NCBI GenBank assembly: GCA_025999455.1
Contig: AP024683.1
Location: 3,412,451-3,476,450 of the forward strand
Source of the DNA: Geminicoccaceae bacterium
GTDB taxonomy: Bacteria; Pseudomonadota; Alphaproteobacteria; Geminicoccales; Geminicoccaceae
Length of the DNA: 64,000 nucleotides
Direction of reading: 5' to 3'
Of the stretch, positions 1-8,078 are shown piece after piece. The notes below the pieces were generated by a model, which did no database searches, was not told where the DNA came from, and saw nothing but the letters and a program-made list of their open reading frames with translations. Positions within the stretch are counted from its first letter, which is position 1. Each line of letters begins with the position of its first letter. Made by a program: the position numbers and the translations under genes.

Positions 1-506
1 ACGCAGAAGGTGCAGAACTTGTCGCAGCCTTCCTGCACGGTGAGATAGGCCGAGACCGGGCTCGGGCCCGAACGTTCGGGCAGATGGTCGAACTTGCTTT
101 CGACCGGGAAGTCGGTGGCGAGCGCCGTACCCTCGGCGCGGGCGCGCCGGGCCAAGAGTTCCGGGAGGCGGTGATAGGCTTGTGGGCCCACGACCAGGTC
201 GAGGAACGGCGCGCGCTCGAGCATCGCCTCGCCCTCGGCCTGGGCGACGCAACCGGCGACCGCGAGCAGCATGGTCTCGCCGCGCGCCGTGCGCTCCTCC
301 CGCAAGCGGCGCAGTCGGCCGAGCTCGGAATAGACCTTCTCGGCCGCCTTCTCGCGGATGTGGCAGGTGTTGAGGACGACGAGATCGGCCTCTTCGGGCG
401 ACTCGACGCGCGTCCAGCCGTGCGGCGCCAACGACTCCGCCATGCGGTCGGAGTCGTAGACGTTCATCTGGCAGCCGTAGGTTCGGATGAAGAGACGCTT
501 GCTCAC
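1..506 (-). CDS. miaB: tRNA-2-methylthio-N6-dimethylallyladenosine synthase (5' part, gene cut by window edge)
   Basis: Radical-SAM methylthiotransferase that adds the 2-methylthio group to isopentenyl-adenosine-37 of tRNAs. The visible N-terminal part begins [20 protein letters not shown], the typical MiaB opening with the first auxiliary-cluster Cys. It continues through NTCHIREKA and [10 protein letters not shown], giving the three Cys of the auxiliary 4Fe-4S site, and reaches the radical-SAM CxxxCxxC ([10 protein letters not shown]) exactly at the window edge. The start is GTG; the nearest upstream ATG is out of frame and soon stops. The rest of the SAM barrel and the TRAM domain lie outside the window. 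It is the last gene of the glnD-to-miaB core block. Confidence 0.95.
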   Translation of the reverse strand, partial: MSKRLFIRTYGCQMNVYDSDRMAESLAPHGWTRVESPEEADLVVLNTCHIREKAAEKVYSELGRLRRLREERTARGETMLLAVAGCVAQAEGEAMLERAPFLDLVVGPQAYHRLPELLARRARAEGTALATDFPVESKFDHLPERSGPSPVSAYLTVQEGCDKFCTFC

Positions 507-653
507 CGGCCGGCCGTTTCGGGCATCGGGCCTCGCCTTGGAGATGGGCCCCGATCGCCGAGGATCAACGGCCCCCTTGCGCTTTTATAGCCCCGAAAGC
601 CGGTCGCGCGAAGCCCGCCGGCCGACACCCGATGGCGCCGGCCGGCGTCCGCC

Positions 654-1085
654 TCAGGCGGCCGGCCGACGGCCGCGGGCTCGCGGCTTGGTGCCGAGGC
701 CGATCTTCTTGGCCAGCGTCGAGCGCTGCTCGGCGTAGGCCGGCGCCACCATCGGATAGTCGTCGGGCAAGCCCCAGCGCTTGCGGTACTCGTCCGGCGT
801 CATGTTGTATTTCGTCTTGAGGTGGCGCTTGAGCATCTTGAGCTTCTTGCCGTCCTCGAGACAGATGATGTAGTCGGGCATCACCGATTTCTTGATCGGC
901 ACGGCGGGCACGGGTTTCTCGGGAGCTTCCTTCTGCTCCTCGACACCTTGCGTCGCCAAGCTCGTGTACACGAGCTTGATGAGCTGCGGGATGTCGGCCA
1001 CCGCGACCGTGTTGTTGGAGAGGTGGGCGGACACGATCTCGGTGGTCATGGACAACAGCTCGTTCGGGCTTATCTTCTCGGTCAT
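654..1085 (-). CDS. mucR: MucR/Ros family zinc-finger-like transcriptional regulator
   Basis: DNA-binding regulator of the alphaproteobacterial Ros/MucR family, known for repressing exopolysaccharide, motility and virulence genes at AT-rich sites, often including its own promoter. The 143-residue length is typical. The C-terminal half carries the family core ICLEDGKKLKMLKRHL, then MTPDEYRKRWGLPDDYPMVA and RSTLAKKIGLG. The metal site reads C75-x2-D78-x9-H88-x3-K92, so Asp replaces the second Cys, as in MucR, and Lys replaces the second His. It is divergent from the TusA-like gene across 111 bases that hold a plausible promoter. The ATG was chosen because the protein then starts at the usual family position (MTEKISPNELL). 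Confidence 0.93.
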   Translation of the reverse strand: MTEKISPNELLSMTTEIVSAHLSNNTVAVADIPQLIKLVYTSLATQGVEEQKEAPEKPVPAVPIKKSVMPDYIICLEDGKKLKMLKRHLKTKYNMTPDEYRKRWGLPDDYPMVAPAYAEQRSTLAKKIGLGTKPRARGRRPAA

Positions 1086-1130
1086 TCCAGCGGATCCCCA
1101 CAAGCCGAGTAAACCGGCGGTCGCGTTCGC

Positions 1131-1158
1131 ACCATATTGGGGCCGCAGCAAACCGCAA
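1131..1158 (-). promoter_or_regulatory. putative sigma-70-type promoter for mucR
   Basis: On the minus strand TTGCGG and TATGGT are separated by 16 bases, about 45 bases upstream of the mucR ATG, in a locally AT-richer stretch shared with the divergent TusA-like gene. MucR proteins commonly autoregulate, so this region is also a candidate operator. This is pattern recognition only. Confidence 0.35.
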
Positions 1159-1196
1159 GGGCTTTTTTGACCTGCGCGCAAGAAGGTCGAAGAGAA

Positions 1197-1445
1197 GTGA
1201 GCGAGACGACGCACGAACTCGACATCACCGGCGAGGTTTGCCCGATGACCTTCGTCCGAACCAAACTTCGCCTGGAGCGGATGGCCGAAGGCGAGATCCT
1301 CCGCATAAGGCTGCGCAACGGCGAGCCCTTGGAGAACGTGCCGCGCGCGCTCGTGGATCACGGCCACGAGATCCTGCGGCTCGAAGCCGTCGACGAGCGG
1401 GTCTGGCTGCTCGAGGTCAGGAAGCGGGGCCGGCCGCCGCGTTGA
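1197..1445 (+). CDS. TusA-family sulfurtransferase-like protein
   Basis: Small protein (82 residues) of the TusA/SirA fold (COG0425), which carries sulfur as a persulfide on a conserved Cys. The motif GEVCPMTFVRTKLRLERM is the family active-site helix, with the Cys-Pro pair but Met where TusA has another residue. The sequence ends after the typical beta-strand (VWLLEVRKRG). The GTG start is preceded by an A/G-rich stretch, and an upstream ATG at 1137 would add an unconserved leader. The gene is divergent from mucR and convergent with rimI, whose 3' end it overlaps by 29 bases. The sulfur acceptor cannot be told from sequence. Confidence 0.82.
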   Translation: MSETTHELDITGEVCPMTFVRTKLRLERMAEGEILRIRLRNGEPLENVPRALVDHGHEILRLEAVDERVWLLEVRKRGRPPR

Positions 1446-1986
1446 GGGGCGCGCCCACGATCGCGGGCCCGCCGGAGGCGAAGACCCGATCGAGCTCGCA
1501 GCGCATGGTGTGGGCGCCGACCCGGCTGCCGTCGGCGCGCTGGTAATAATCGGGCCGGAGCCCCACGATCTCGAAGCCGTGAGCGGCGTAGAGCCGCTGC
1601 GCGGCCGTGTTGTCGACCGCGACCTCGAGGAACATCAAGCTCGCGCCGGCCTCGTACGACCGGGCCATGGCGGCGCGCAGGAGTGCCGCCCCGATGCGCC
1701 GTCCCCGCCAAGGCGGCGCCACACCGAGGGAGAGGAGCTCGGCCTCGTCGCGGGTGACCCGGCCGATCGCGAAACCCACGCCGCGCAACGCGTCGAACCC
1801 GCCGAGCCCGCCTTCGTAGACCCGAGCGATGAGCCCGAAGCCGCCGGGGAGCGCCAAGAGATGGGCGAGATCGGCACGGCTCCAGGGCTCGGCGAAGCAG
1901 CGCCGGTGCAGACGCGCGAGCCGACCCAGGTCGAACGGCCCCACGGGCTTGACGGCGATCGTGCCGGGGCGTCGCAGACCGAGCAT
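1417..1986 (-). CDS. rimI: GNAT acetyltransferase, RimI-like (ribosomal protein S18-alanine N-acetyltransferase)
   Basis: GNAT-fold N-acetyltransferase. The acetyl-CoA loop is visible as LGVAPPWRGRRIGAALLRAA, followed by LEVAVDNTAAQRLYAAHGFE and YYQRADGSRVGAHTMRCEL, the RimI signature order. RimI acetylates the N-terminal Ala of ribosomal protein S18, although orthologues can have other targets. The protein is 189 residues, slightly longer than E. coli RimI because of N- and C-terminal extensions. It starts one base after the tsaB stop, in the common tsaB-rimI pairing, so the genes are almost certainly co-transcribed. Its last 29 bases overlap the convergent TusA-like gene. Confidence 0.9.
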   Translation of the reverse strand: MLGLRRPGTIAVKPVGPFDLGRLARLHRRCFAEPWSRADLAHLLALPGGFGLIARVYEGGLGGFDALRGVGFAIGRVTRDEAELLSLGVAPPWRGRRIGAALLRAAMARSYEAGASLMFLEVAVDNTAAQRLYAAHGFEIVGLRPDYYQRADGSRVGAHTMRCELDRVFASGGPAIVGAPLNAAAGPAS

Positions 1987-1987
1987 C

Positions 1988-2644
1988 TCAGCCCGCGGTC
2001 ACGAGCGGCCGACCGGCCTCGGGCCGGGCGTCGGGCGGCCGCAGATAGAGCGGTCGGACCGCCGGGCCCGGCAGGGGCGGGACACCGCGCGCCGCCCGGG
2101 CCGCGGCCGCGCGGGCGAGCGAAGCCGCGTCGGTGCGGACCCGGCGCGCCGCCGGTCCGGCCCATTCGTCGAGGTCGACGAGGACGACGCGCTCGGCGCG
2201 CCGCGCACGCTCGATCGCCACCGCCGGCTCCAGAAGCTCGGGCGGGCCCACCGGCACCGCGCCGGCCTCGAACCGTTGGCCCACGAGCGTGCCGCGCCCG
2301 GCCGCAGCGAGGACGAGGAGCGGACCCGGTTCGGCCTCGCTCACCGTCTCGGCTGCCACCTCCAGGCTGCTCAACGGGTACACGCGAAGACCGGTGGCGA
2401 GGGCGAGTGCTCGCACGGCTGCGACCGCCGCCCGGCTCGCGGTGAAGCTGCCGGGTCCGGTCGCCACGGCCAAGGCCTCGAGATCGGCGAAGCAGAGCCC
2501 CGCCTCGCTCGAGGTCGCGGCCACGAGCGGCGCGAGCGCCTCGGCGCGCGCTCCCGGTCGCTCGCGCCGGACGAGCTCCGACGCTCCACCGAGCAAGGCG
2601 ACGTCGGGTCCCGCGGGACCCATGCGGAGCGCCAGGAGACGCAC
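1988..2644 (-). CDS. tsaB: tRNA threonylcarbamoyladenosine biosynthesis protein TsaB
   Basis: Non-catalytic partner of TsaD in the complex that installs t6A at position 37 of ANN-decoding tRNAs. The family hallmark ATGPGSFTASRAAVA and the C-terminal RPLYLRPPDA are present, and 218 residues is normal. The first strand is atypical: it reads MRLLALRMGPAGPDVALL where most TsaB proteins have an ILAIDTS motif. Position between the NifU-type gene and rimI is the standard alphaproteobacterial order. A truncated or inactive copy is unlikely because the rest of the fold is complete. Confidence 0.9.
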   Translation of the reverse strand: MRLLALRMGPAGPDVALLGGASELVRRERPGARAEALAPLVAATSSEAGLCFADLEALAVATGPGSFTASRAAVAAVRALALATGLRVYPLSSLEVAAETVSEAEPGPLLVLAAAGRGTLVGQRFEAGAVPVGPPELLEPAVAIERARRAERVVLVDLDEWAGPAARRVRTDAASLARAAAARAARGVPPLPGPAVRPLYLRPPDARPEAGRPLVTAG

Positions 2645-2655
2645 CTGCGGCCGGC

Positions 2656-3207
2656 TCAGCCGACGGCGCGGACTTCGATCACGTCCGGCACGTAATATCG
2701 GAGCAGGTTCTCGATGCCGGCCTTCAAGGTCATGGTCGAGGAGGGGCAGCCCGAGCAGGCCCCGCGCATCTGCAGGTAGACGACGCCGCGATCGAAGCCG
2801 CGGAAGACGATGTCGCCGCCGTCGCGCGCCACGGCTGGGCGCACCCGGGTCTCGATCAGCTCCTTGATCTGCGCCACGACGGGATCGTCCGAGCCGGTGT
2901 CCTCGACCTCGGCCTCGACCCCTTCGGCGAGCACCGGATCACCCGAGAGGTAATGCTCCATGATGGCGCCGAGCACGGCGGGCTTGAGCTCGTGCCACTC
3001 CACACCGTCGCGCTTCGTGACACTCACGAAGTCGGCGCCCAGATAGACCCCGCTCACGCCCTCGACCGCGAAGATGCGGCTCGCGAGCGGCGAGACACGC
3101 GCCGCCTCCGCATCGACGAACTCGGCCACCCCTTTTTCCAGGACGGGACGGCCGGGCAGGAACTTCAAGGTAGCGGGATTGGGCGTGGGCTCGGTCTGGA
3201 TGAACAT
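2656..3207 (-). CDS. NifU-family Fe-S cluster scaffold/carrier protein
   Basis: Two-domain protein of 183 residues. The N-terminal Nfu_N domain is recognisable from MFIQTEPTPNPATLKFLPG, and the C-terminal NifU domain carries C151-x2-C154 in GACSGCPSSTMTLK, which binds a 4Fe-4S cluster for transfer to target apoproteins. The ATG was chosen because the conserved Nfu_N opening starts exactly there. It sits between the DUF2333 gene and tsaB. MiaB, another Fe-S enzyme, lies at the end of the same block, which fits co-location of cluster supply and user, though that link is inference. Confidence 0.94.
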   Translation of the reverse strand: MFIQTEPTPNPATLKFLPGRPVLEKGVAEFVDAEAARVSPLASRIFAVEGVSGVYLGADFVSVTKRDGVEWHELKPAVLGAIMEHYLSGDPVLAEGVEAEVEDTGSDDPVVAQIKELIETRVRPAVARDGGDIVFRGFDRGVVYLQMRGACSGCPSSTMTLKAGIENLLRYYVPDVIEVRAVG

Positions 3208-3272
3208 GCGGGTCTCCCGGCTCGATCCCTCGACATGGCGCGACAGCGGCCGCCCCGCAAGACCGCGCCTCC

Positions 3273-4226
3273 CTACTTCTGCAGGACGTTTACCACTTCG
3301 TAGAGCTGGAAGCGGGCGAGCAACAAGAGATAGCCCTGGGCCAAGAGGTGGTTCGGCCAGAACTGGCCGTCGGGGGTGCCGTTCGCCACGACCCAGGGCT
3401 GCAGGGCCGCCGCCCGCGCGAGGCTCGCGAGCATCTGCTGCCAGACCCGGTCGAGGCCCCGGTCGCGCAACACGCTCTCCATGTCGCGGCCGAGCTCGCG
3501 CAACAGCACGTGGTAGGCGTAGAGCCGGCCCTTGTTGCCGTAGAAGAGATCGTCGGCGTCCCAATCGTACCAGGCGCCGCTTCCGGCCACCGCCTTCTCG
3601 TCGACCGCAGCCGCTGCCGCTCCGAGGTCGGCGGCGATCCGCTCGAGCGTCGCCATGAGATTGTCGGCACGCCGCTCGAAGGTCGCCTCGCCGCGCGCGA
3701 GCCGGGCGTTGTAGCGCTCGAGATCCTCGATCGCGCGGCGATACTGGCTCTCCGAGGAGGGTTGGACGGGTGTCGCCGACCATTCGAGGAACCAGACGTC
3801 GCCCGGGTAGACGAGCCGCCCCGCCGCCCCCTCGACGTCGGGATCGACCTGGCTCGTCCCGCGCACCCGTGAGAGGTGGTCGCGGAGCTCGACCGCGAAG
3901 CGGGCGACCGCGGCGACGATGCCCTGCTGGTAATTCGGCATGTTGTCGAGCAGCGCGGTCGGCTGGAACCAGGGATCGTTGGCGGTCCAGCGGTGCGTCT
4001 CGACCTCGCGGCGGACGAGGGCCGCCGCGGCCGCGACCGCCCGGCTCGCCGGTGGCCGCACCTCGATCGTCTCGCCGAAGGCCGGGTCGTCGTCGATCCG
4101 GTGGAACCAGAGCGCGCCCACGACGTAATAGAGGGCGGCGAGCCCGATGAGCAGCGCCGGGAGCAGGAGCCAAGCGAGCCGGCGACCGCGCGCGGCTCGC
4201 TCCGGGGCGGGCGCTTCGCTCGCCAC
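3273..4226 (-). CDS. DUF2333 family inner-membrane-anchored protein
   Basis: Protein of 317 residues with a single N-terminal membrane segment (about residues 18-40, LAWLLLPALLIGLAALYYVV) and a long, probably periplasmic, helical domain. Conserved-looking stretches include HRWTANDPWFQPTALLDNMP, NYQQGIV and WYDWDADDLFYGNKGRLYAY, the DUF2333 pattern I recognise from alpha- and gammaproteobacteria. No enzymatic motif is visible and the function is unknown. It follows trpS by 4 bases, so it should be on the same transcript. Confidence 0.82.
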   Translation of the reverse strand: MASEAPAPERAARGRRLAWLLLPALLIGLAALYYVVGALWFHRIDDDPAFGETIEVRPPASRAVAAAAALVRREVETHRWTANDPWFQPTALLDNMPNYQQGIVAAVARFAVELRDHLSRVRGTSQVDPDVEGAAGRLVYPGDVWFLEWSATPVQPSSESQYRRAIEDLERYNARLARGEATFERRADNLMATLERIAADLGAAAAAVDEKAVAGSGAWYDWDADDLFYGNKGRLYAYHVLLRELGRDMESVLRDRGLDRVWQQMLASLARAAALQPWVVANGTPDGQFWPNHLLAQGYLLLLARFQLYEVVNVLQK

Positions 4227-4230
4227 CCGC

Positions 4231-5226
4231 TCAGAGCCTCAAGAAGCCGACGCGGTCGTAGACCTCGGCGAGGATCGGCTCGGCGATCGCCCGGGCCCGG
4301 GCCGCCCCTTCGGCCAACACGTGGTCGATGTGCTGCGGGTTGGCGAGCAGTCCGCGCATCTCGGCGTTGATCGGCGCGAGCTTCTCGACACAGAGCTCGG
4401 CGAGCTTGGTCTTGAAGGTCGAGAAGAGCGTGGTGCGGAACTCCTCTTCGACCTCGGCCCGCGGCCGATCGGCCAAGGCGGCGTAGATCGTGAGAAGATT
4501 GGTCGCCTCGGGCCGGTTCTTCTCGTCGACCCAGATCCCCTCGATGCTGTCGGACTTGGCGCGGCGGATCTTGGTGGCGATGGTCTCGGCGTCGTCGGTG
4601 AGGTTGATGCGCGACTGGTCGGAGGGGTCCGACTTCGACATCTTCTTGGTGCCGTCGCGCAACGACATGACGCGCGTCGCCTCGCCCAGGATCATCGGCT
4701 CGGGCAAGGGGAAGAAGCCTTCGGCGAAGCGCCGGTTGAAGGAGGCGGCGATGTCGCGGGCGAGCTCGAGATGCTGTTTCTGGTCCTCGCCCACCGGCAC
4801 GTGGGTCGCCTTGTAGACCAGGATGTCGGCCGCCTGCAGGACCGGGTAGGCATAGAGCCCGACGGGGGCGTTCTCGCGGTCCTTGCCGGCCTTCTCCTTG
4901 AACTGCGTCATCCGGTTGAGCCAGCCGAGCGGGGTCACGCAGTTGAAGACCCAGGCGAGCTGGGCGTGCGCCGGCACGTGGCTCTGAACGAAGAGGATCG
5001 AGCGCTTCGGGTCGATCCCGCAGGCCAGGAGCGCGGCCGCGACCTCGCGGGTGTTGGCGCGCATCGCCTCGGCGTCGTGCACGGTCGTGAGCGCGTGCTG
5101 GTCGACGATGCAATAGATGCAATCGTAGCTGTCCTGCAGCCGCACCCAATGCCGGATGGCGCCCAGATAATTGCCGAGATGGATGCCGCTCGTGGGCTGG
5201 ATGCCGGAAAAGACGAGACCGCGCAT
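4231..5226 (-). CDS. trpS: tryptophanyl-tRNA synthetase
   Basis: Class I aminoacyl-tRNA synthetase charging tRNA-Trp, 331 residues. The HIGH-type motif appears as HLGN (16-19) in [17 protein letters not shown], and KMSKS is at 195-199 in [17 protein letters not shown]. The family stretches [14 protein letters not shown] and [18 protein letters not shown] are intact. The ATG is the only one placing the conserved opening at the N-terminus. It lies between murJ and the DUF2333 gene, the usual alphaproteobacterial position next to murJ. Confidence 0.98.
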   Translation of the reverse strand: MRGLVFSGIQPTSGIHLGNYLGAIRHWVRLQDSYDCIYCIVDQHALTTVHDAEAMRANTREVAAALLACGIDPKRSILFVQSHVPAHAQLAWVFNCVTPLGWLNRMTQFKEKAGKDRENAPVGLYAYPVLQAADILVYKATHVPVGEDQKQHLELARDIAASFNRRFAEGFFPLPEPMILGEATRVMSLRDGTKKMSKSDPSDQSRINLTDDAETIATKIRRAKSDSIEGIWVDEKNRPEATNLLTIYAALADRPRAEVEEEFRTTLFSTFKTKLAELCVEKLAPINAEMRGLLANPQHIDHVLAEGAARARAIAEPILAEVYDRVGFLRL

Positions 5227-5315
5227 GGCGTGAAGGATCCGAGCGATGGCAACCGGGAACGGCGATCGGCCGGCCGGCGGACGGGCCCCCTGAGCATCAC
5301 GCGGCCCGGAGCCTG

Positions 5316-6887
5316 TCAAGCCGCGCCCTCGCCTCCCGAGCCGGCGGGTGCGGCCGGCCGGCGGGCGAGCGCGGTCCGGATCTCGGCGAGGTCGGCCGCC
5401 CCGAAGAGGTGCACGGCGGCGAGATAAGCACCGGCCGCGAGGCCGATGACGAGCGCGAGCCCCGGGACCGTCGCGACCGCCGTCAGCCGCTCCGCGGCCG
5501 AGGCCAGGACGAGCGCGAGGGCGAGGTTCAAGGCGAGCAGGCGGAACGCCCGAGCGCGCAGCCGCGGGCTCGGCTCGAGGGCCCCGCGGCGGGCGAGGAG
5601 GAACGCCAAGAGGCCGGCGTTCAGCCAGCTCGCGGTCGAGGTCGCGAGCGCGATGCCGACATGGCCGAGGCTGCCGATCGTGGCGAGGATGACGGCCACG
5701 TTCGCGAGGAGGCAGAAGGCCGCGACCGCGACCGGGGTCTTGGTGTCCTCGCGCGCGAAGAAGCCGGTCGCCAAGACCTTGACGAGGACGTAGGCCGGCA
5801 ACCCCAGGGCGAACGCGGCGAGGGCCGCAGCCGTGGCCTCGGCCGCGGTCCGGTCGAAGGCGCCGCGTTCGAAGAGGACGAGGACGATCGGCTCTGCGAG
5901 CGTGGCGAGCCCCACGGCCGCGGGCAGGCTCGTGAGGAGCGCGAGCTCCAGCGCCCGGTCGAAATTGTGGCGCGCCGCCTCCTCGCGGCCGGCGCGGAGC
6001 TGGCGGGCCAAGAGGGGCAAGAGCGCGGTGCCGAGTGCCACGCCGATGAGCCCGAGCGGCAATTGCACGAGCCGATCGGCGTAGAACAGGTAGGAGACGG
6101 CGCCGGTCGGCAGGTGCGAGGCGAACCAGGTGTCGATCACGAGGTTGAGCTGGTAGACGCCGGCCCCGAGCGCGCCGGGCAGGACGAGCCGCCAGAGCCG
6201 GGCGAGCCGGGTCCGGTCGGCGGGGCCCGGCCAGCGCGGGCGGAGCGCCCATCCGGCCCGGGCGGCGACCAGGAGGAGTGCGCCGAGCTGCAGGAAGCCC
6301 GCGGCGAGGACACCCCAGGCGAGGGCGTGGGCGGCGCTCAAGCCGGTCGCCACGGCGAGTCCGAGAGCCGCCACGAGGGCGAGGTTCAAGAGGATCGGGG
6401 CGAAGGCCGCGGCGGCGAACCGGCCGATCCCGTTGAGCACGCCCGAGACGAGGGCGGCGAGCGAGATCAGCATGAGATAGGGGAAGGTGAGCCGCGAGAG
6501 CTCGACCGCGAGCTCGTAGCGCTCCGAGTCGGGCGCGAAGCCGGTCGCGAGCGCCCGCACGAGCCAGGGCATGGCGAGCTCGGCCGCGAGCACGACCGCG
6601 GCCAGCACCGCGATCATGAGGGTGAGCGCGTGGCTCGCGAAGGCCAGCGCCGGCGCCTTCCCTTCCTGCTCCAGGGTGCGGGCGAAGAGGGGGACGAAGC
6701 CGGCGTTGAAAGCACCCTCGGCGAACAGCCGACGCAGCATGTTGGCGAGCTTGAAGGCGACGAAGAAGGCGTCCGCCGCCGCCCCGGCGCCGAGCACCGC
6801 GGCGATCAGGAGATCGCGCACGAAGCCCAGGATGCGCGAGGCGAGCGTCCAGGAACCGACCGTGAAGGCGGCACGCACGAGGTTCAT
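5316..6887 (-). CDS. murJ: lipid II flippase MurJ
   Basis: Inner-membrane MOP-superfamily flippase (523 residues, about 14 membrane helices) that moves lipid II to the periplasmic face for peptidoglycan synthesis. Typical stretches are [38 protein letters not shown] and [11 protein letters not shown]. The charged residues of the central cavity (R in SRILGFVRD and RRLF) are present. The start ATG overlaps the stop of the BenE-like gene by 4 bases (ATGA), indicating translational coupling. The order murJ-trpS is conserved across many alphaproteobacteria. Confidence 0.97.
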   Translation of the reverse strand: MNLVRAAFTVGSWTLASRILGFVRDLLIAAVLGAGAAADAFFVAFKLANMLRRLFAEGAFNAGFVPLFARTLEQEGKAPALAFASHALTLMIAVLAAVVLAAELAMPWLVRALATGFAPDSERYELAVELSRLTFPYLMLISLAALVSGVLNGIGRFAAAAFAPILLNLALVAALGLAVATGLSAAHALAWGVLAAGFLQLGALLLVAARAGWALRPRWPGPADRTRLARLWRLVLPGALGAGVYQLNLVIDTWFASHLPTGAVSYLFYADRLVQLPLGLIGVALGTALLPLLARQLRAGREEAARHNFDRALELALLTSLPAAVGLATLAEPIVLVLFERGAFDRTAAEATAAALAAFALGLPAYVLVKVLATGFFAREDTKTPVAVAAFCLLANVAVILATIGSLGHVGIALATSTASWLNAGLLAFLLARRGALEPSPRLRARAFRLLALNLALALVLASAAERLTAVATVPGLALVIGLAAGAYLAAVHLFGAADLAEIRTALARRPAAPAGSGGEGAA

Positions 6888-8062
6888 GACGGCCGGGCTC
6901 CTTCCGGCAGGGGCCGCCGTCGGGCGAGCCGTTCGAGGCCGAGGACGAGGATCCCGGCCGAGAGCCCCCAGAAGGCCGGGCCGATGCCGAAGAGCACGAG
7001 ATCCGACGCGCTCGCCGCGAGCGTCACGACCGCGGCGAGCCGGTGGCGCTCCTCGCTCCAGGCGACGGCGAGGGCGCCGGCGAGCGGGCCGAGGAGCGCG
7101 GTCCCGGCCACCGTCGCCACGAGGACCGGCGGCAGCGCGGCCACGACGAGGGCGAGCGTGCCGGCGAAGGCGGCGAGCAGGAGCCACCAGAGCGCGTAGA
7201 CGACGCCCGCCCGCCACCGTTCGGCCGGGTCCGGATGGGCCTCGGGCCCGGTGCAGATCGCCGCGGTGATCGCCGCCAGGTTGGTGGCGTGCGCCCCGAA
7301 CGGTGCGCTGAGGAGCGAAGCGAGACCGCCGAGCGCCAGGAGCGAGCCCGTCGGCACGGGATAGCCCGCGGCTTTGAGCACGGCGAAGCCCGGGAGGTTC
7401 TGGCCGGCCATGGTGACGAGGAAGAGCGGCACGCCGAGGCCCAAGAGGACCGCCGGATCGAAACGCGGGTTCACCCAGACGAGCGGGGTGAGGCCGAACG
7501 AGCCGGGGAGCGCGCCGAGCGAGCCGAGCCCGGCCGCGAGCCCGAGCCCGCCCGCCAGGACCGCGAGCACCGCCCAGCTCGGGCTCGCGAGGCGCAGGAG
7601 GAAGAAGATAGCGAGGAGCGGCAGGACGAGGCTCGGCGCCTGGCCCGCGGCGTCGAACAGGCCGATCGCGAAGCGCAGGAGGATCCCGGCGAGCATCGCG
7701 GCGGCGACCGCGGGCGGGATCGCCTCGACGAGCCGGCCGAGCGGGCGGAACGCGGCCGTGGCGAGCAAGAGGAGCGCGCAGAGGAGGAAGGCGCCGACCG
7801 CACCTTCGAGGTCGGTGAGGCCGGGCGATGCCGCGATCAGCGCCGCGCCGGGCGTCGACCAGGCGGCCAGGACCGGGATCCGGTGGCGGAGCGAGCCCAC
7901 GAGGCTCACCCCGGCCTTGGCGATCGCAAGCGCCGCGACCCAGGACGCGGTCGCCTCGGGGCCGGCCCCCACGGCTTCGGCGGCCGCGACCACGAGCGCC
8001 ACCGTGCCGCCGAAGCCCACGAGGGTGGCGACGAGCGGGGCGAGCAGGAGCGAGGCGCGCAC
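6884..8062 (-). CDS. BenE-family benzoate/H+ symporter-like permease
   Basis: Very hydrophobic protein of 392 residues with about 11-12 membrane segments, resembling the BenE (benzoate transporter) branch of nucleobase/ascorbate-type carriers. Recognisable stretches are [48 protein letters not shown] and [20 protein letters not shown], the last being the family transport-core signature. No aromatic-degradation genes are nearby, so the substrate is not predictable and may not be benzoate. It is inserted between glnD and murJ, which are adjacent in many relatives, and is coupled to murJ by a 4-base overlap. Confidence 0.85.
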   Translation of the reverse strand: MRASLLLAPLVATLVGFGGTVALVVAAAEAVGAGPEATASWVAALAIAKAGVSLVGSLRHRIPVLAAWSTPGAALIAASPGLTDLEGAVGAFLLCALLLLATAAFRPLGRLVEAIPPAVAAAMLAGILLRFAIGLFDAAGQAPSLVLPLLAIFFLLRLASPSWAVLAVLAGGLGLAAGLGSLGALPGSFGLTPLVWVNPRFDPAVLLGLGVPLFLVTMAGQNLPGFAVLKAAGYPVPTGSLLALGGLASLLSAPFGAHATNLAAITAAICTGPEAHPDPAERWRAGVVYALWWLLLAAFAGTLALVVAALPPVLVATVAGTALLGPLAGALAVAWSEERHRLAAVVTLAASASDLVLFGIGPAFWGLSAGILVLGLERLARRRPLPEGARPS

Positions 8063-8078
8063 CGACCGACCGGACGTC

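Noticed and set aside
5409-7199. 596-residue Glu/Arg/Gly-rich plus-strand frame
   Set aside because: Antisense reading of murJ; no domain, start signal or expected composition.
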